Of a stretch of 29,684 bases of DNA, positions 13,001 to 23,482 are shown one piece after another. Position numbers and translations under genes: made by a program. The notes under the pieces are model-generated. The model saw only the letters and a list, made by a program, of their open reading frames with translations, made no database searches and was not told the DNA's origin. This DNA is from Lenisia limosa (taxonomy: Eukaryota; Breviatea). How positions within the stretch are numbered: position 1 is the stretch's first letter; each line of letters opens with the position of its first letter. The DNA lies in the NCBI GenBank assembly GCA_001655205.1, contig LPNZ01004562.1:1-29684 (forward strand), read 5' to 3'.

Positions 13001-14806
13001 ATCTATATGAGCATACGTGTGCCACCAACCATTTCTACTCATGTTCTCATGGTTCATATCAGTTACTACAAGTGATTAAATACATTTACATAGCTTCATG
13101 TTCCTCAGAGTTAGCTAACATCGCCAGGTTGACCTGGGAGGATCGTTCACAGCATTGGACGTTTTTACGGGTCCTCATACAACCGTTATCCGGAGATGTG
13201 AGTTGATGGTGTCAACAGAATGCGAATTATTGGTGTTTTGCTTCAGCTTTCCACTTTAAATAGTGTATTGCTTTTGTACTCACCCCAACCCTTCAGCTGA
13301 CAACAAATACTACGGTGGTGGGTATGGCCCATACGGATGCTTTAAGGGACTGAATACGCAAAACACAGCAGCGCATATTACCGATATGACCGGCTCGGTA
13401 AGAACACCATTGCTTAACTGATGGGATTTTTAACGATTTCACTATCTTCTTGATGATCATCACCTCATTGTAGACTGGAACAATTGTTAAGTATGTGACA
13501 GACCACCATGGAGGAATCCTTCTTAACAGTAAGCAATAATTCAGTCACACAGCCATTTTTGTCCATTATCTGCCTCACCGCAAAGATGCCGGAGAGATGT
13601 TCAGCCACGGAAGCGGCTCGTATTATAAGCAGTTCTGTATGACCAATCCGAATAGCAATGTGAACGACAATTGGGCGCCTGTATGTTGGAATATCGGTTT
13701 AGTGAAAACAGTTGTTGTACTATATGTGTGGTCTGTTATTTTCATGACCCGTATATCCTGGCGCATTGTGATGCAGTGCGAACTATTATTTTTTTTTTGA
13801 AATTTGAAGTAATTTTTATCTTACCCTAGTCTAATAATGCTGGGGGAATGCAAGGTACCATCACAGATGTGGAGTGTACGTACAAGAACTGCGTTATGAC
13901 TACAAGTAGGGGACCTTCTTGCATTACTGTGAAACCTGATCGTGAATTTTGATAACAATCTATTATGATTTAATTCACTACTTTATCTTAGCCCTGATTA
14001 TTTGTTTAGCTGACAACCGAGTCTTCGTTTGTGTTGCTGTCAGTTTGACTGCCGGAGGTGTGGCCAAATCTTCTTCCGCAGATCCTGTAAGGGGGTTGTT
14101 AATTGGAGCGACCTTGAACGCATGCCGTTTATGCGGTTCTCTTCTAATCTCAACTCCCCTCCTGTGTAAGGCAAAGAAATGGTGAAGTGTTGTATTACAC
14201 TTGTTGGTATGATATATAGTTATTGCTTGGGCGTTCCCTACGTGCCCAACAAGAGTTTCACGGACTTTTCGGACTGTGGGGAAGTCCTAGTGATTGCCTT
14301 AACAGCTTCGGTCAAACCCTTGTATTTCTGCCTGTTACACCACAGTACGAAATCACCAGTGCCGTTAACAGTGGATGTTCGGCTGGGACGTATCGGAACA
14401 AAATCGAATCGTCATATTACAGCATGGCTTTCCATGGATGTTGGCGGGGGATGATTGAACTCCAAAAATGATGACCATATCGAGTTACGAAATCTGACCT
14501 CTCAGCCTGCCCCAAGGTCTACGGCTTCCAGACCGAAGGAGCCAAACCCCTTTGTAGCTCCACTGGGTCTCTAAACACGGTATGGTTGTGGGCCCTATGA
14601 CGGAGTGGCTATTCACTTGGGGTTTCACTTCAGTCTGAACAATATTGATTCAAGCCGAGATTGGAATGGTTAAGGAAGCAGTTTAAAACTATTTTTTTAT
14701 TGAATGGAAGAGCTTAACCTCCCCTCAGATCCAACCGGTTGACACCTTCCCTGGAGTATACAAATCAGTGTCCATCCAGGAAACCATGGTGTATACCCTT
14801 GAGTGA
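10070..14806 (+). CDS. Secreted protein with CCP-like module and RCC1-like beta-propeller, 619 aa, 21 exons
   Basis: Exons: 10070-10142, 10394-10588, 10746-10784, 10977-11044, 11166-11274, 11430-11480, 11652-11714, 11914-11967, 12056-12105, 12274-12385, 12463-12612, 12806-12891, 13128-13197, 13297-13397, 13474-13528, 13586-13680, 13830-13905, 14010-14086, 14256-14439, 14506-14579, 14729-14806; total 1860 nt, all phases consistent. The N-terminus (MTICFQTNFGALVTLLLCFV) is a signal peptide or anchor. Residues about 150-217 are cysteine-rich and sushi-like (CSLSCVDGG, CGSSGWESSFNC). From about 225 on, RCC1-type units recur: GDVYGLGQP, STIKCMGNNDYENA, KVQAGTHFFAVI, QVYTWGESY, YYGGGYGPYGCF, EMFSHGSGSYYK, HGLFGLWGSPSDC. 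Typical RCC1 proteins are cytosolic or nuclear, so a secreted propeller is unusual; related folds occur in secreted bacterial proteins. The ligand is unknown. The first two exons are the least certain part of the model. Confidence 0.8.
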
Positions 14807-15382
14807 TGTCTCTAATTTTCATCTCTCTGTATTATGTTATTATTTATTATTTGCCCATTTTTTTGGAGTTATGTGGGAGTATATTTCTGGTAGATTTGGA
14901 AAACAAAGCTCACAAAAATAAATAGGTTTAGTGGGATTTATACCCTTTCATCAATGAGTCTTTTTGCTGTCTGGCTGTCATCCGAGGCTGTCATCTTGAA
15001 CTCATGTTGTGTTGACATTCTAATTTCCCAAGTTTCTCCAAAGAGTAGCGGAGGATCTATTACCCCGGTTGCGTTCCGGGAAATTCTAATTCTAAATTCA
15101 ACCTTTTGATTTGCACTGGATTTGTGGATTTGCATGAAGAGAATAGAGGAATAGAGAAGACAAGGTTGAGACGAGGAGAAAAGGGGAAATTGCAATCAGA
15201 CAGACAGACAGTTTACAGCCAGAGAACCAATGTTGTATAAAAATTTATTTTTCATCCATCCACGACTCTCTGCAAAAATTGAATCATAAATTCATAAACA
15301 GATAAACATATCATAACAGCAAAAAATTCATTGAGTGAAAAAGGAATACGGAAAAAGGATAAAGGAAGGGCACTCCAACAAT
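14807..15382. other. Intergenic between the two secreted-protein genes
   Basis: Holds the 3' end of the RCC1-like gene, one minus-strand open frame (14938-15195, listed separately) and a cagacagacagacag run near 15198-15212. A separate promoter for the downstream gene is expected here. Confidence 0.5.
14938..15195 (-). CDS. Hypothetical 85-aa intronless open frame
   Basis: ATG at 15195 to TAA. The second half (VEFRIRISRNATGVIDPP, then LLFGETWEIRMSTQHEFKMT) has a protein-like composition, but the first half is Ser/Leu/Phe-rich and could be non-coding. No family recognised, no introns in an intron-dense region, and no homologous neighbour. Treat it as a candidate small gene or exon only. Confidence 0.25.
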   Translation of the reverse strand: MQFPLFSSSQPCLLYSSILFMQIHKSSANQKVEFRIRISRNATGVIDPPLLFGETWEIRMSTQHEFKMTASDDSQTAKRLIDERV

Positions 15383-17894
15383 ATGCTCCTCGCCTTGATG
15401 AGGCCTTTTCTTATCTTCATTCTGGCTTTCCAGGTGACTGCTTTCTTGTAGGATCGGATTGTTCATGGCTTTTTTTTATTTTGGGCGTTTTAACTTGATA
15501 CCTTGCTTGAGTGATGAGTGTAATACTCATTCCTTCGGTTCAACCAATCAAGCTATTCGCTTACCCTTCAGGAAAGTTGCATCAGATGGTGACACTATTG
15601 AGTAGGCTTGGTTTGAATTTGAACACATCAGTTCTAAGGGTAAGAATAATTTCTGTTCATTTCTGGATTAGTGCTGTCCCCAGTCAGTTCCTTGTTTCAC
15701 GAGAGACTTTACTGCAGAATCCTCCCCTCCCCTCCCCTCCTCCATCCGAATTCCCCTCACATTCCTCAGGGCCTCTATCATCAACGCCAATGAGGCCACT
15801 GTGTCCACTTTGAAGGTCGAAACCGTTCAGTTCATCTCCCCTGACAAAACGGTAGGCTTGCTTCATGTGAAGCCAACAAGATTCGTGAGAACAAAGGTCA
15901 TTTCGGCTGAGTGCTTCTTTGAATTCAACTCTCATAGTCCTTTCTTTCATATTTGCAGAACTTCAACCAGGACGATTGGGACTACCTCTCAAACCTCGGT
16001 AAGCTCAGGTGGCTGTAAGAGAATGAATCTATACATATCGCATATACACGACAGCACCTCATATTGCAGCCAAATTGAACCGCAAGTTCCTCAGCTGCTC
16101 TGAAGTTCGGGCTGCGGGGCTCCCTTCAGGGTTCTATACGATTAATGGGGTGGGCAAGGTTCTATGGTGGGGAATTGAATTATTTCAAGATAACAGTTCC
16201 CAAATTTCTGACATTGGGGATATGTTCATAATGAAACATAATAAATTGGTTTGATACTGTTTTCTTTCTTCATATGTAATCTGGTGAGAAAAAGCGTGAA
16301 CGTGTTGAAGTGTGCTTGGGCCAAACAACAAATCTTGAATAGTTTCTGTATTTTTGATTCATTTCTATTGTCTATTGCCTTTGACCTTCCAGATTCAAGA
16401 GGAGTGCTACATCACTGAAACGAAGAGTTTCAAGAAGTGGGAGTTATCAAAGTGATTTCTGCTATTGATTGAATATCTAAATGAAACTGGAGATGTGTTT
16501 CTGTTTTTACTCCTATTTTTTGTTTTCTTCACTGTTTCAGGGTCATACACAGTAACGCTGGCAAACACTACGTTCCAAATGAGCAAACCATCCCCTTCCA
16601 TTTCTGGACGCAGAACTTCACCTCGGGCAGCCCTAGTGATGGTGGGAGGGGGGTCAGTTTGACCCGAAAAAAACTGCGTTAAGTGAACATTCCTTAATTC
16701 GGTATTTCAACATTTTTTGGGGGATTTTTTTTTTTTACCTTATAATGGATAGTGGGTTTGTGTGTGTCTGGGTAGGGGGTATTGTTTTCTTAATTGTACT
16801 CGAGAAAAATGACAAAAGATAATCGCCTTTTAGATTCTGCATTCTTTGTCTCCGAGGCCTTTTACACCGACATCCCTGTTAACCCTATTCTTATCACTAG
16901 TATGGGGAACTTAAGCAGTAGTATATGATGGGCTGGTTCTTTGTATTATAGAGTCACACTGCTATTAAACTATGAATAAACAGTCATAATTGAAACTCAA
17001 ATTGAGTTTTTTCTTGGCGACTCATTTCTGACTTGTCAATCCTAAACAATCCCCTTATTTGACCGTCTAGCTGCCAATGGGATTGTGGATGTGAAGACCA
17101 TGCTTCTTAATGATTTTACTGTCAGTGCTGGCGACCAGTTGAAGGATTTTACCAGTCGCATTACTGGAGTAGGCCACGCTCAAATTATTCTGCTATACTT
17201 TTGACTCCACGCTTTCTTGACATCATTAATAATTTGCTCTAATCGCCCAGACGTATGACAGCAATCTTCCCACCGAATCGAAGAACATCAACTTCAACGA
17301 CATGCATTTCGTTACATCCTAGTGAGCCTGGCCCCTTCTAATCTCGGAAGAGTTTGGCTTTGGATCTTTCGCTGTTCTCAGAACAAAATTTCTACTTCCA
17401 CCTCACGTTTTAGTTACGAACGTGCTGCTGCACATACGCACCATATCGTTTATATGTCGTTCCACCAAAGCAGTTCCGCTGCCTCTCACAATGACTTCCT
17501 CTGCATCGACCCTCATTATAACAAATATGAGGGAGCTTGTTCCTCCTATATTGGTGAGCGCACACTACTAACATTTGTTTTGAATCAATACAAAACAACA
17601 TATTATGCTTATATGATATGATGATATGACATATCATCATAAATTTTTGATACATCAGAGTCAACGTATTTAACTCTGTCCAGCCAACGAGGGTGCTTTA
17701 CCTGGTGTTTGCGCCGTGCGTGAGCGTAACGAAGCTGGCAGTAACCACCCCACTCAGTGCAGCAGCTCGGTGGGTGGATCCTTCTGCTCATTTTGTCTTT
17801 TACACTACGCTTTATTTTGTATTATTTTCATAGTCCGCATTCACTTTTTCAGACCATGAACGATGTCCTAGTTGAAATGTTTTATGAAAACTAA
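15383..17894 (+). CDS. Secreted protein of unknown family, weakly fibrinogen-like, about 14 exons
   Basis: Start MLLALMRPFLIFILAFQ is a signal peptide. Exons: 15383-15433, probably 15553-15639, 15770-15851, 15959-15998, 16070-16158, 16393-16451, 16541-16656, 16834-16899, 17071-17168, 17251-17321, 17414-17553, 17684-17769, 17853-17894 (TAA). The join between the second exon and 15770 does not keep phase directly; an 11-nt micro-exon ending before 15680 would fix it, so that part is uncertain. From 15770 on all phases agree. Readable segments: INANEATVSTLKVETVQF, NFNQDDWDYLSNL, CSEVRAAGLPSGFYTINGVG, HYVPNEQTIPFHFWTQNF, FLCIDPHYNKYEGACSSY, GVCAVREG. The C-x-E-x4-G-x-x-SGFYTI segment recalls the start of fibrinogen-related domains, but the later GGGWT-type motif is not seen. 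Function unknown; adjacent to another secreted gene. Confidence 0.7.
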
Positions 17895-17922
17895 GGTGTT
17901 GAGTGTTTTGTATCAGCCAATG

Positions 17923-17950
17923 ACATATGATATGTATACATATCATATGT
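17923..17950. repeat. Perfect 28-bp palindrome downstream of a stop codon
   Basis: The sequence from 17923 (acatatgatatgt) to 17950 (acatatcatatgt) equals its own reverse complement over 28 bases, centred on gtatac. It starts 28 nt after the stop codon of the upstream gene and could fold in the 3' UTR. It belongs to a wider set of atatcatatgatat-like palindromes in the window. Confidence 0.9.
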
Positions 17951-18355
17951 ATGTCTGCAAGATAATGACTGGATCCGGAGGAGGTGTAGAAATGAGAAAG
18001 TTTACAAGGTAGCTGTCCGATGGAACGAAATATCCTATGATATGTATTATTGAATTGAATACGGTTGGGTAGCCTGGCCTTTTACTCTAATGCCTCGTTG
18101 AATGACGAAAGCTGTCAGGTGAAATGAATCAAATTAGAATGTGGTATATTTTCTGAAACAAAAAAGAGTAACAGTCAGAGCGAAACTGATTTAATCTCTT
18201 CTTCAGAATTTGGGGCTAGAAAACATCTCAGACAACTTGACCGTTCACAACCTTAATAATGATACGATATGATAAGATATATCATTATTTAACGATAGTT
18301 AGCACGCATAGGTGTGCTTGAAATGAGGCATCTTCTTTACAGGTAAATCTCTAGT

Positions 18356-21300
18356 TTATCTTACCTCTCCTTCCTGAGGCGCTCGGGAGCTGAATTTGCC
18401 TTCAGGACTCACCTCAAAAATCTGTGGAAATTAGAAAATGCTCCACATCACTTTCAATAAATTTTTACGTGTTGGTAAACAAACCTGTCCAGTTTTCATG
18501 TAGAGAGCCTGTTTTGAGTCACGTGTGATACCTCCGGACTCCAAGGATTGAAGATACACCCGATTGGCCTCATTGACCTACGGGTGAAATAAGTTGGAAT
18601 GAAACTGAATGCGAGGGCAAAGTAAGGGATGACGGCATTAACTCAAAATTTCCAAAAATTCAAAACAGCATCACTACGGCGCATCGACTTGGGATTCCTA
18701 TGAAAACGTTGGAATTCCCATATTTTACATGGGAATCCCATGGAATTTTATGAATGTGGGGAGTAGGATAACCCCAAAGAACGACAAGCCCCCACCCACC
18801 TCCGTGAGATTTCTTATGGCTAAAAGAGCCCATTCTTTCAACACTAAATCGGTAAGGTTCAAGGAGGGTAAGATAATGGATGCAAACTGCTTTGGTGACA
18901 AATAAATAAATGACGCCTACATGGGGCATCCTCGTGGATGGAGGTGAAGGCCAGAAGTAGCGGCAATCCCTCCAGTTCTCTCACCTGAGCGATCACGAGT
19001 TTTGAAAGAGTCCAAAATACCGATTGAAAAGTTATGTATAGTCAGGGTATGGAGATGGTTAACAATTGTCCTCGCGGTTCTACAAAGTGGAGGAATATGC
19101 CGAAGATACAGAAAACAAGGAGTTATCCAAGGGAACTCAGATTAAAATAGGATATTCCATTGTTTCTCGTGAACTTGCCAACCCTGTCTTGCGCTTCAAC
19201 GTTTCTAAAGCACAAGTTCGCAATGCATCGAATACATGACGTTTTCAGGAGAAGGGCCAGGGATTCACTAGGAAGAAGGGACTCCATAGAAGGCTCTTGA
19301 ATGTTAAAAATGCTGCCAAGTCTGAATAACTCCATGTAATGAGCAAAAGTTCCCCAGACTTGAGGTTGTTTCGATTTCGTCGGAGACTTCTTCAATGACT
19401 GGTTCAACTTTTCCACCTACATATGTCACTCATTTTAAAAAATTGAAACAAGTACTGAAAGTGATATGTCAAAAAAGAGAATATGTGCGCCATTAACTAT
19501 TGTATTTGGTGAAACGACATGCAGCTGGTATGCAACATGCAGAAAGCAGATGACAAGGAATTGAAAGGCTAATCCAGAAAGTGGCAAAAAGTTCCATCAT
19601 ACCAGCCTTATATGTTTGCGGTGGGTATGAGGTGTACAGTTCTCGAAGTAATCGAACCAGGGTTCGGATAACATCCGAAGAGGTCATTTGCCGAAGAGCT
19701 GACGGTTGGTCCATTCTGGAACAAACTTATTATCACTTTGGTTGATTATAAAGAGGATCGGTAGACCAGCAAAAAATGTATTGGGTTTTTGCTGAATTAG
19801 AACCTTAGAAGCCCTGATTTCCATTCCTCAAACCGAGCAGCAGCTTCACTAACAAGATGGAGGACAGTGGCCGCCTGTTGGAACCTTGTCACAACAATCT
19901 ATTTAGTTACTAGCAACAGGATGAAAGGCAACTTCATTTGTCAACCTTATGCAAATATTCCATCTTTTACATTTTTAAAATAATACACATACATTTTAAA
20001 GAGTCCAAGAGCCAAAATACCTCTGGCGATGACAAATCAATTCTTTGGAGGTTGCTGCTGTCCTTTTCTTCTTTTTCAGCCTGAAAAAAGGGTCAAACTC
20101 AGCACACAACAAATGAATAATAAGAGAAGTGAACGAACAGTATGTAGCTTCTATGGGATCTATTTCAGCTAAAAACAATTATCAGAAAACATCAATTTAT
20201 TGATACAATCCGTCTTTTGTGCCTCTGAAGTGGATCACTTCTTGCTTTACTTGAAGAAACACTGGTTTTCTCACCTTTTTCTTCGCTTCATGTTCGAGAG
20301 CATCATAGGGGTTGTCGAATTCTGGCTCCTCTTCCTCTTTGGGGTAGGTCTGGGCAGCCAAGTCTACACACGTTAGCAAGGAGTAATGTATGATACAACG
20401 CATTATATGATCAAAGCCACCCCCTTATAATCATATTCAAAGCCACCCGCTTATACTCATATTCATTATATTGGTGTCTTTTTGAGAAAATCCTTTTTTT
20501 TTTAATTCACGAGTACATTTACTCCAGTATCCACCATCCCCCCACTTTCGCCTTTGAGAGCAGCATCGATATGCGCACGAACAACCTGGAGGGTTTCGGA
20601 GGCCCACTCCACCATCGGTACCAATGAAAGTCGAACAATGTCGCATACGGCAGCGAGGGGAATTGTCATTTCTGACCAGCGTGAGGACAATAAAATAGGT
20701 AAAAGAGAAAGTAATAAGTATTCTCATTCTGTAGTATAAACCTGGACGACACCTCTCAAAATTTGATATTTCGAAGAGAACTCTCTTTCCATGTACCAGA
20801 TTGGGTTGCAAGGGCCTCGGAAGAAGGCGTGCAGCAGAAGTCAAGAAGAGGGGGATTTTTGGTCAGGCATTCTTCAGCAAATGTCAATAGAAGGTGCTGA
20901 GTTGTAATCATTGAAGACAAATAATATTAGCTACAAAATGACTTCGTGCAATTTTGATACAATAACATGCCTCAAATGGGCTATTGTTACAATATGCTGC
21001 ACTTATAATTATTCAAATAACTGCAAGGAACCGAAAATATGTTTGTCAACATACTGATTCGTTAAAGGATGGTGAAAGATTAAAAGATTAAACCTAAAAC
21101 TACCTGATGATGAGTGAGCTTCTGTCTCTTTCTGGTTTGCAAATGTCCTCCATCCACGGCCTTCCAGAGGGCCTCGAAATCACTTGCGTAAACAAGGTGT
21201 GCCAAGAGTAGCGTGCAGTGTTCAACAGCTCTCACAACTGACACAGGCTTTTCCTCTGGGGGGAGGGTGAAAAGGATATGATATAGTATACTATATAGTA

Positions 21301-22821
21301 TATGTATATATATATTCATGTTGTATTTCCGAGAAGATAATCTGGGTGCACCCCCACCAGTTCATTGCTTGCACTACCACCAGTTCATTGCTTGCACCCC
21401 CACCAGTTTCAACTTCAAGTAAATTGGTGACAGTCGTCATGATGGAGCGGTTGCTTGCAATCTATAAGATGAGTTTTCAGGATGGCATAATTTTCTTGAA
21501 ATTAAAAAGCGTTATTTCAGATGATTATTTTACATTAACTTCAGACGAGAGGCACCTTGCCCCAAATATCTTGGGCCTGAACACAAAATTAAGATAGGTA
21601 TTTGTGATATTGAACATACCTACTCTACGCCACCCTCCCACCGCAGCTGCACGAGCTTTCTTCCGCGCCACCATTGTCAGCAAAAGGGCGGCTGCGTCAG
21701 CCACCACGCCATAGTCCAAAGACGGCAGCAAAGCATCGAAGAGTGGTGACTCATTCTGCTCTTCCGCAAGACCCAAAAGAGACCACACTGCGGCCGCAGC
21801 GACTTCGGACTCAACTCCGCAGTATGCAGACATGTTCGTGAGACACTGCAACGCGGCTCGAAGGGCTGGTGGCGCTGATGATGGTGACAGATGAAGGAAT
21901 AATGGTAAACTTAACGAAGAATGGCGAAGATACAATACATCATAATATATCATAGAGTATATATCATATATAGAAATAAGATGTTAATTGCAAAAAATAT
22001 GACAGAAAAAAGTAAGAGCAAAGAAATACCTCCTACCCCTGACATCCACAGTTTCGTTATCTGGTGCTTCCTGCCACTTTTTGGCAGCGTCAGTTGCCAA
22101 TTGAACTAATATTCCTTTTTTGTCAGAGATATAATCATAGTCGATTTTCATGTCCAATTATAAGTGCATTCACCATCAAAGATGTTGCAAAAAGAACAAT
22201 GAAATAATTTATACGGCTTCTGCCAAACAAAACCTTGTTATATTTCTCATCTCTGTATATATTATGGAGATAATGGAAGAACAGATTGGAAGACCCAAGA
22301 AAGGCATGTAAATATTTCTTTCAATTTCCGTCTGAGTCTTTTTGGAAAGTCAAAATAAAAATTGATAGTCAAGAATAGAAGGTGATGGAAAACTAACCTG
22401 GTAGCTTGAGGTCCGCGAAACGTTTTTGCACTGCGCATTGTCCAGCACACATATTGCGTGCCACCTTGATCGACCAGAGTTTAACCTCATTACTGCTGTT
22501 GAAAACAGCAGCAACAAGGGACTTACAACATGGCAGAAGAGCAAATCTAAACTGTCAGCATTCCATTGGGTGAGTCACACACAAGCGGACCCCCTCTATA
22601 TAATACAGAACAGTCCAGCCAACCTTGCTTCGGGCTGTCGGATGGTGGTCTGAAAAATAGACTGAAGGTTTGAAATCGATCCTAAAAGGTATCAAAATAG
22701 GGTGCTATGACAGATAAAAATCCAGGCATGGTGCAACGGTGGTCGGGTGGCGTGGTGACAGGATATCGATTTCCAGCAAACCTTCTTTCAAAGCTTGTTC
22801 TAACTTCTCACACAATGCCAT
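18356..22821 (-). CDS. ATXN10: Ataxin-10-like armadillo protein, 563 aa, 18 exons
   Basis: Exons in order: 22782-22821, 22624-22649, 22398-22551, 22037-22105, 21620-21874, 21104-21255, 20797-20896, 20546-20671, 20275-20363, 20021-20080, 19804-19874, 19603-19715, 19360-19416, 19183-19295, 18922-18984, 18800-18843, 18485-18577, 18356-18421 (TAA). Start MALCEKLEQALKEDHHPTAR. Armadillo-like helices include EVKLWSIKVARNMCAGQ, ALRAALQCLTNMSAYCG and EVAAAAVWSLLGLAEEQNES. The diagnostic C-terminal ataxin-10 block is clear: CIRCIANLCFRNVEAQDR, VRELEGLPLLLAFTSIHED, EWALLAIRNLTE, VNEANRVYLQSLE. Ataxin-10 proteins act in cytokinesis, neurite or septum formation and cilium-related scaffolding in other eukaryotes. 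The role here is inferred. An acidic, lysine-rich insert (PKEEEEPEFDNPYDALEHEA followed by AKKK) lies in the middle. One exon length differs by one base from the frame I expect (about 18922-18984), probably my coordinate slip. Confidence 0.88.
20411..20462. repeat. Two tandem copies of a 26-nt unit in an ataxin-10 intron
   Basis: Unit begins tcaaagccaccc and ends tcatat. The copies, at 20411-20436 and 20437-20462, differ at two positions. Confidence 0.85.
21355..21397. repeat. Two copies of a 20-nt unit at 23-nt period in an ataxin-10 intron
   Basis: caccagttcattgcttgcac occurs at 21355-21374 and 21378-21397. A partial third copy (caccagttt) starts at 21401. Confidence 0.9.
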
Positions 22822-23482
22822 TGAGATGAAAGCGGATATAAGAGGCGTTTTAAAAAAGAGGTTCAGTTTATAGACAATCTCTCTGGGGATGCTCTCCGTC
22901 TTTGCTCCTTTTATGATTTTTTGTTTTTTCATTTGCCAACAAGTTATATATTTAAGACATAATGACAGTGCCATTGATGAAACTACCGTTAGGAGACGCA
23001 GGGTCAGTTAGCCCCGATGCTGCTGGTTGCTCTGCTGTACCGTATGCTTGCCACCATAGCTGGAATAGCATTATATAACATATTTAAAAGCGTAAATGAA
23101 GAGCTTGATATTCAAACGGGTTCCCCTTTCGAAGCATTCCTGTGTCAGGAGGATCTGACTCTCTAGGACCAACAATCTGATGCTTACTTTCGCTTTCGAC
23201 GGCGGCTTTAGCTTCAAACACCCTGCACATCTTGATGAAACGTTTGCTGGGGTGGTTGTACCAATGGCCCTCCTCTTTTTAACGTGGATTTTTTTGCACT
23301 TTTCACTGTTCTTATCTTCTTGGGGATGGCAAACAAAGGGAGTGGTGATTTGCGAAGGTGTTTTTTGGCGGTTTATTTTCATTAATACACATAAAGTACA
23401 AATACTATAATTTTGTTTTTGGTTTGTAAATGTGGCGTTCACTCCTGCGGAAGCTTTCCTTGTGTGACCTTTCAGTGTGTCC
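22822..23482. other. Region between the ataxin-10 start and the CaaX-protein gene
   Basis: Contains overlapping coding-like signals on both strands that cannot both be real. On the minus strand, 23188 to about 23266 (HWYNHPSKRFIKMCRVFEAK) can splice to an exon ending in TGA at 23004-23006. On the plus strand, 23179-23252 encodes MLTFAFDGGFSFKHPAHLDE and then TFAG, resembling part of the exon at 23483. Neither is called as a gene. Promoters for the two divergent flanking genes are expected here. Confidence 0.35.

Noticed and set aside
20437-20844. 135-codon minus-strand frame across two ataxin-10 exons
   Set aside because: Crosses two real exons in the wrong frame. The spliced frames (HLLLTFAEECLTKNPPLLDF and MTIPLAAVCDIVRL) join in phase with the rest of the gene.
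21278-21315. Possible transposon end in the AT-rich repeat near 21280
   Set aside because: Simple TA-rich palindrome without terminal inverted repeats, target-site duplication or transposase remnants. No mobile element or CRISPR array was seen anywhere in the window.
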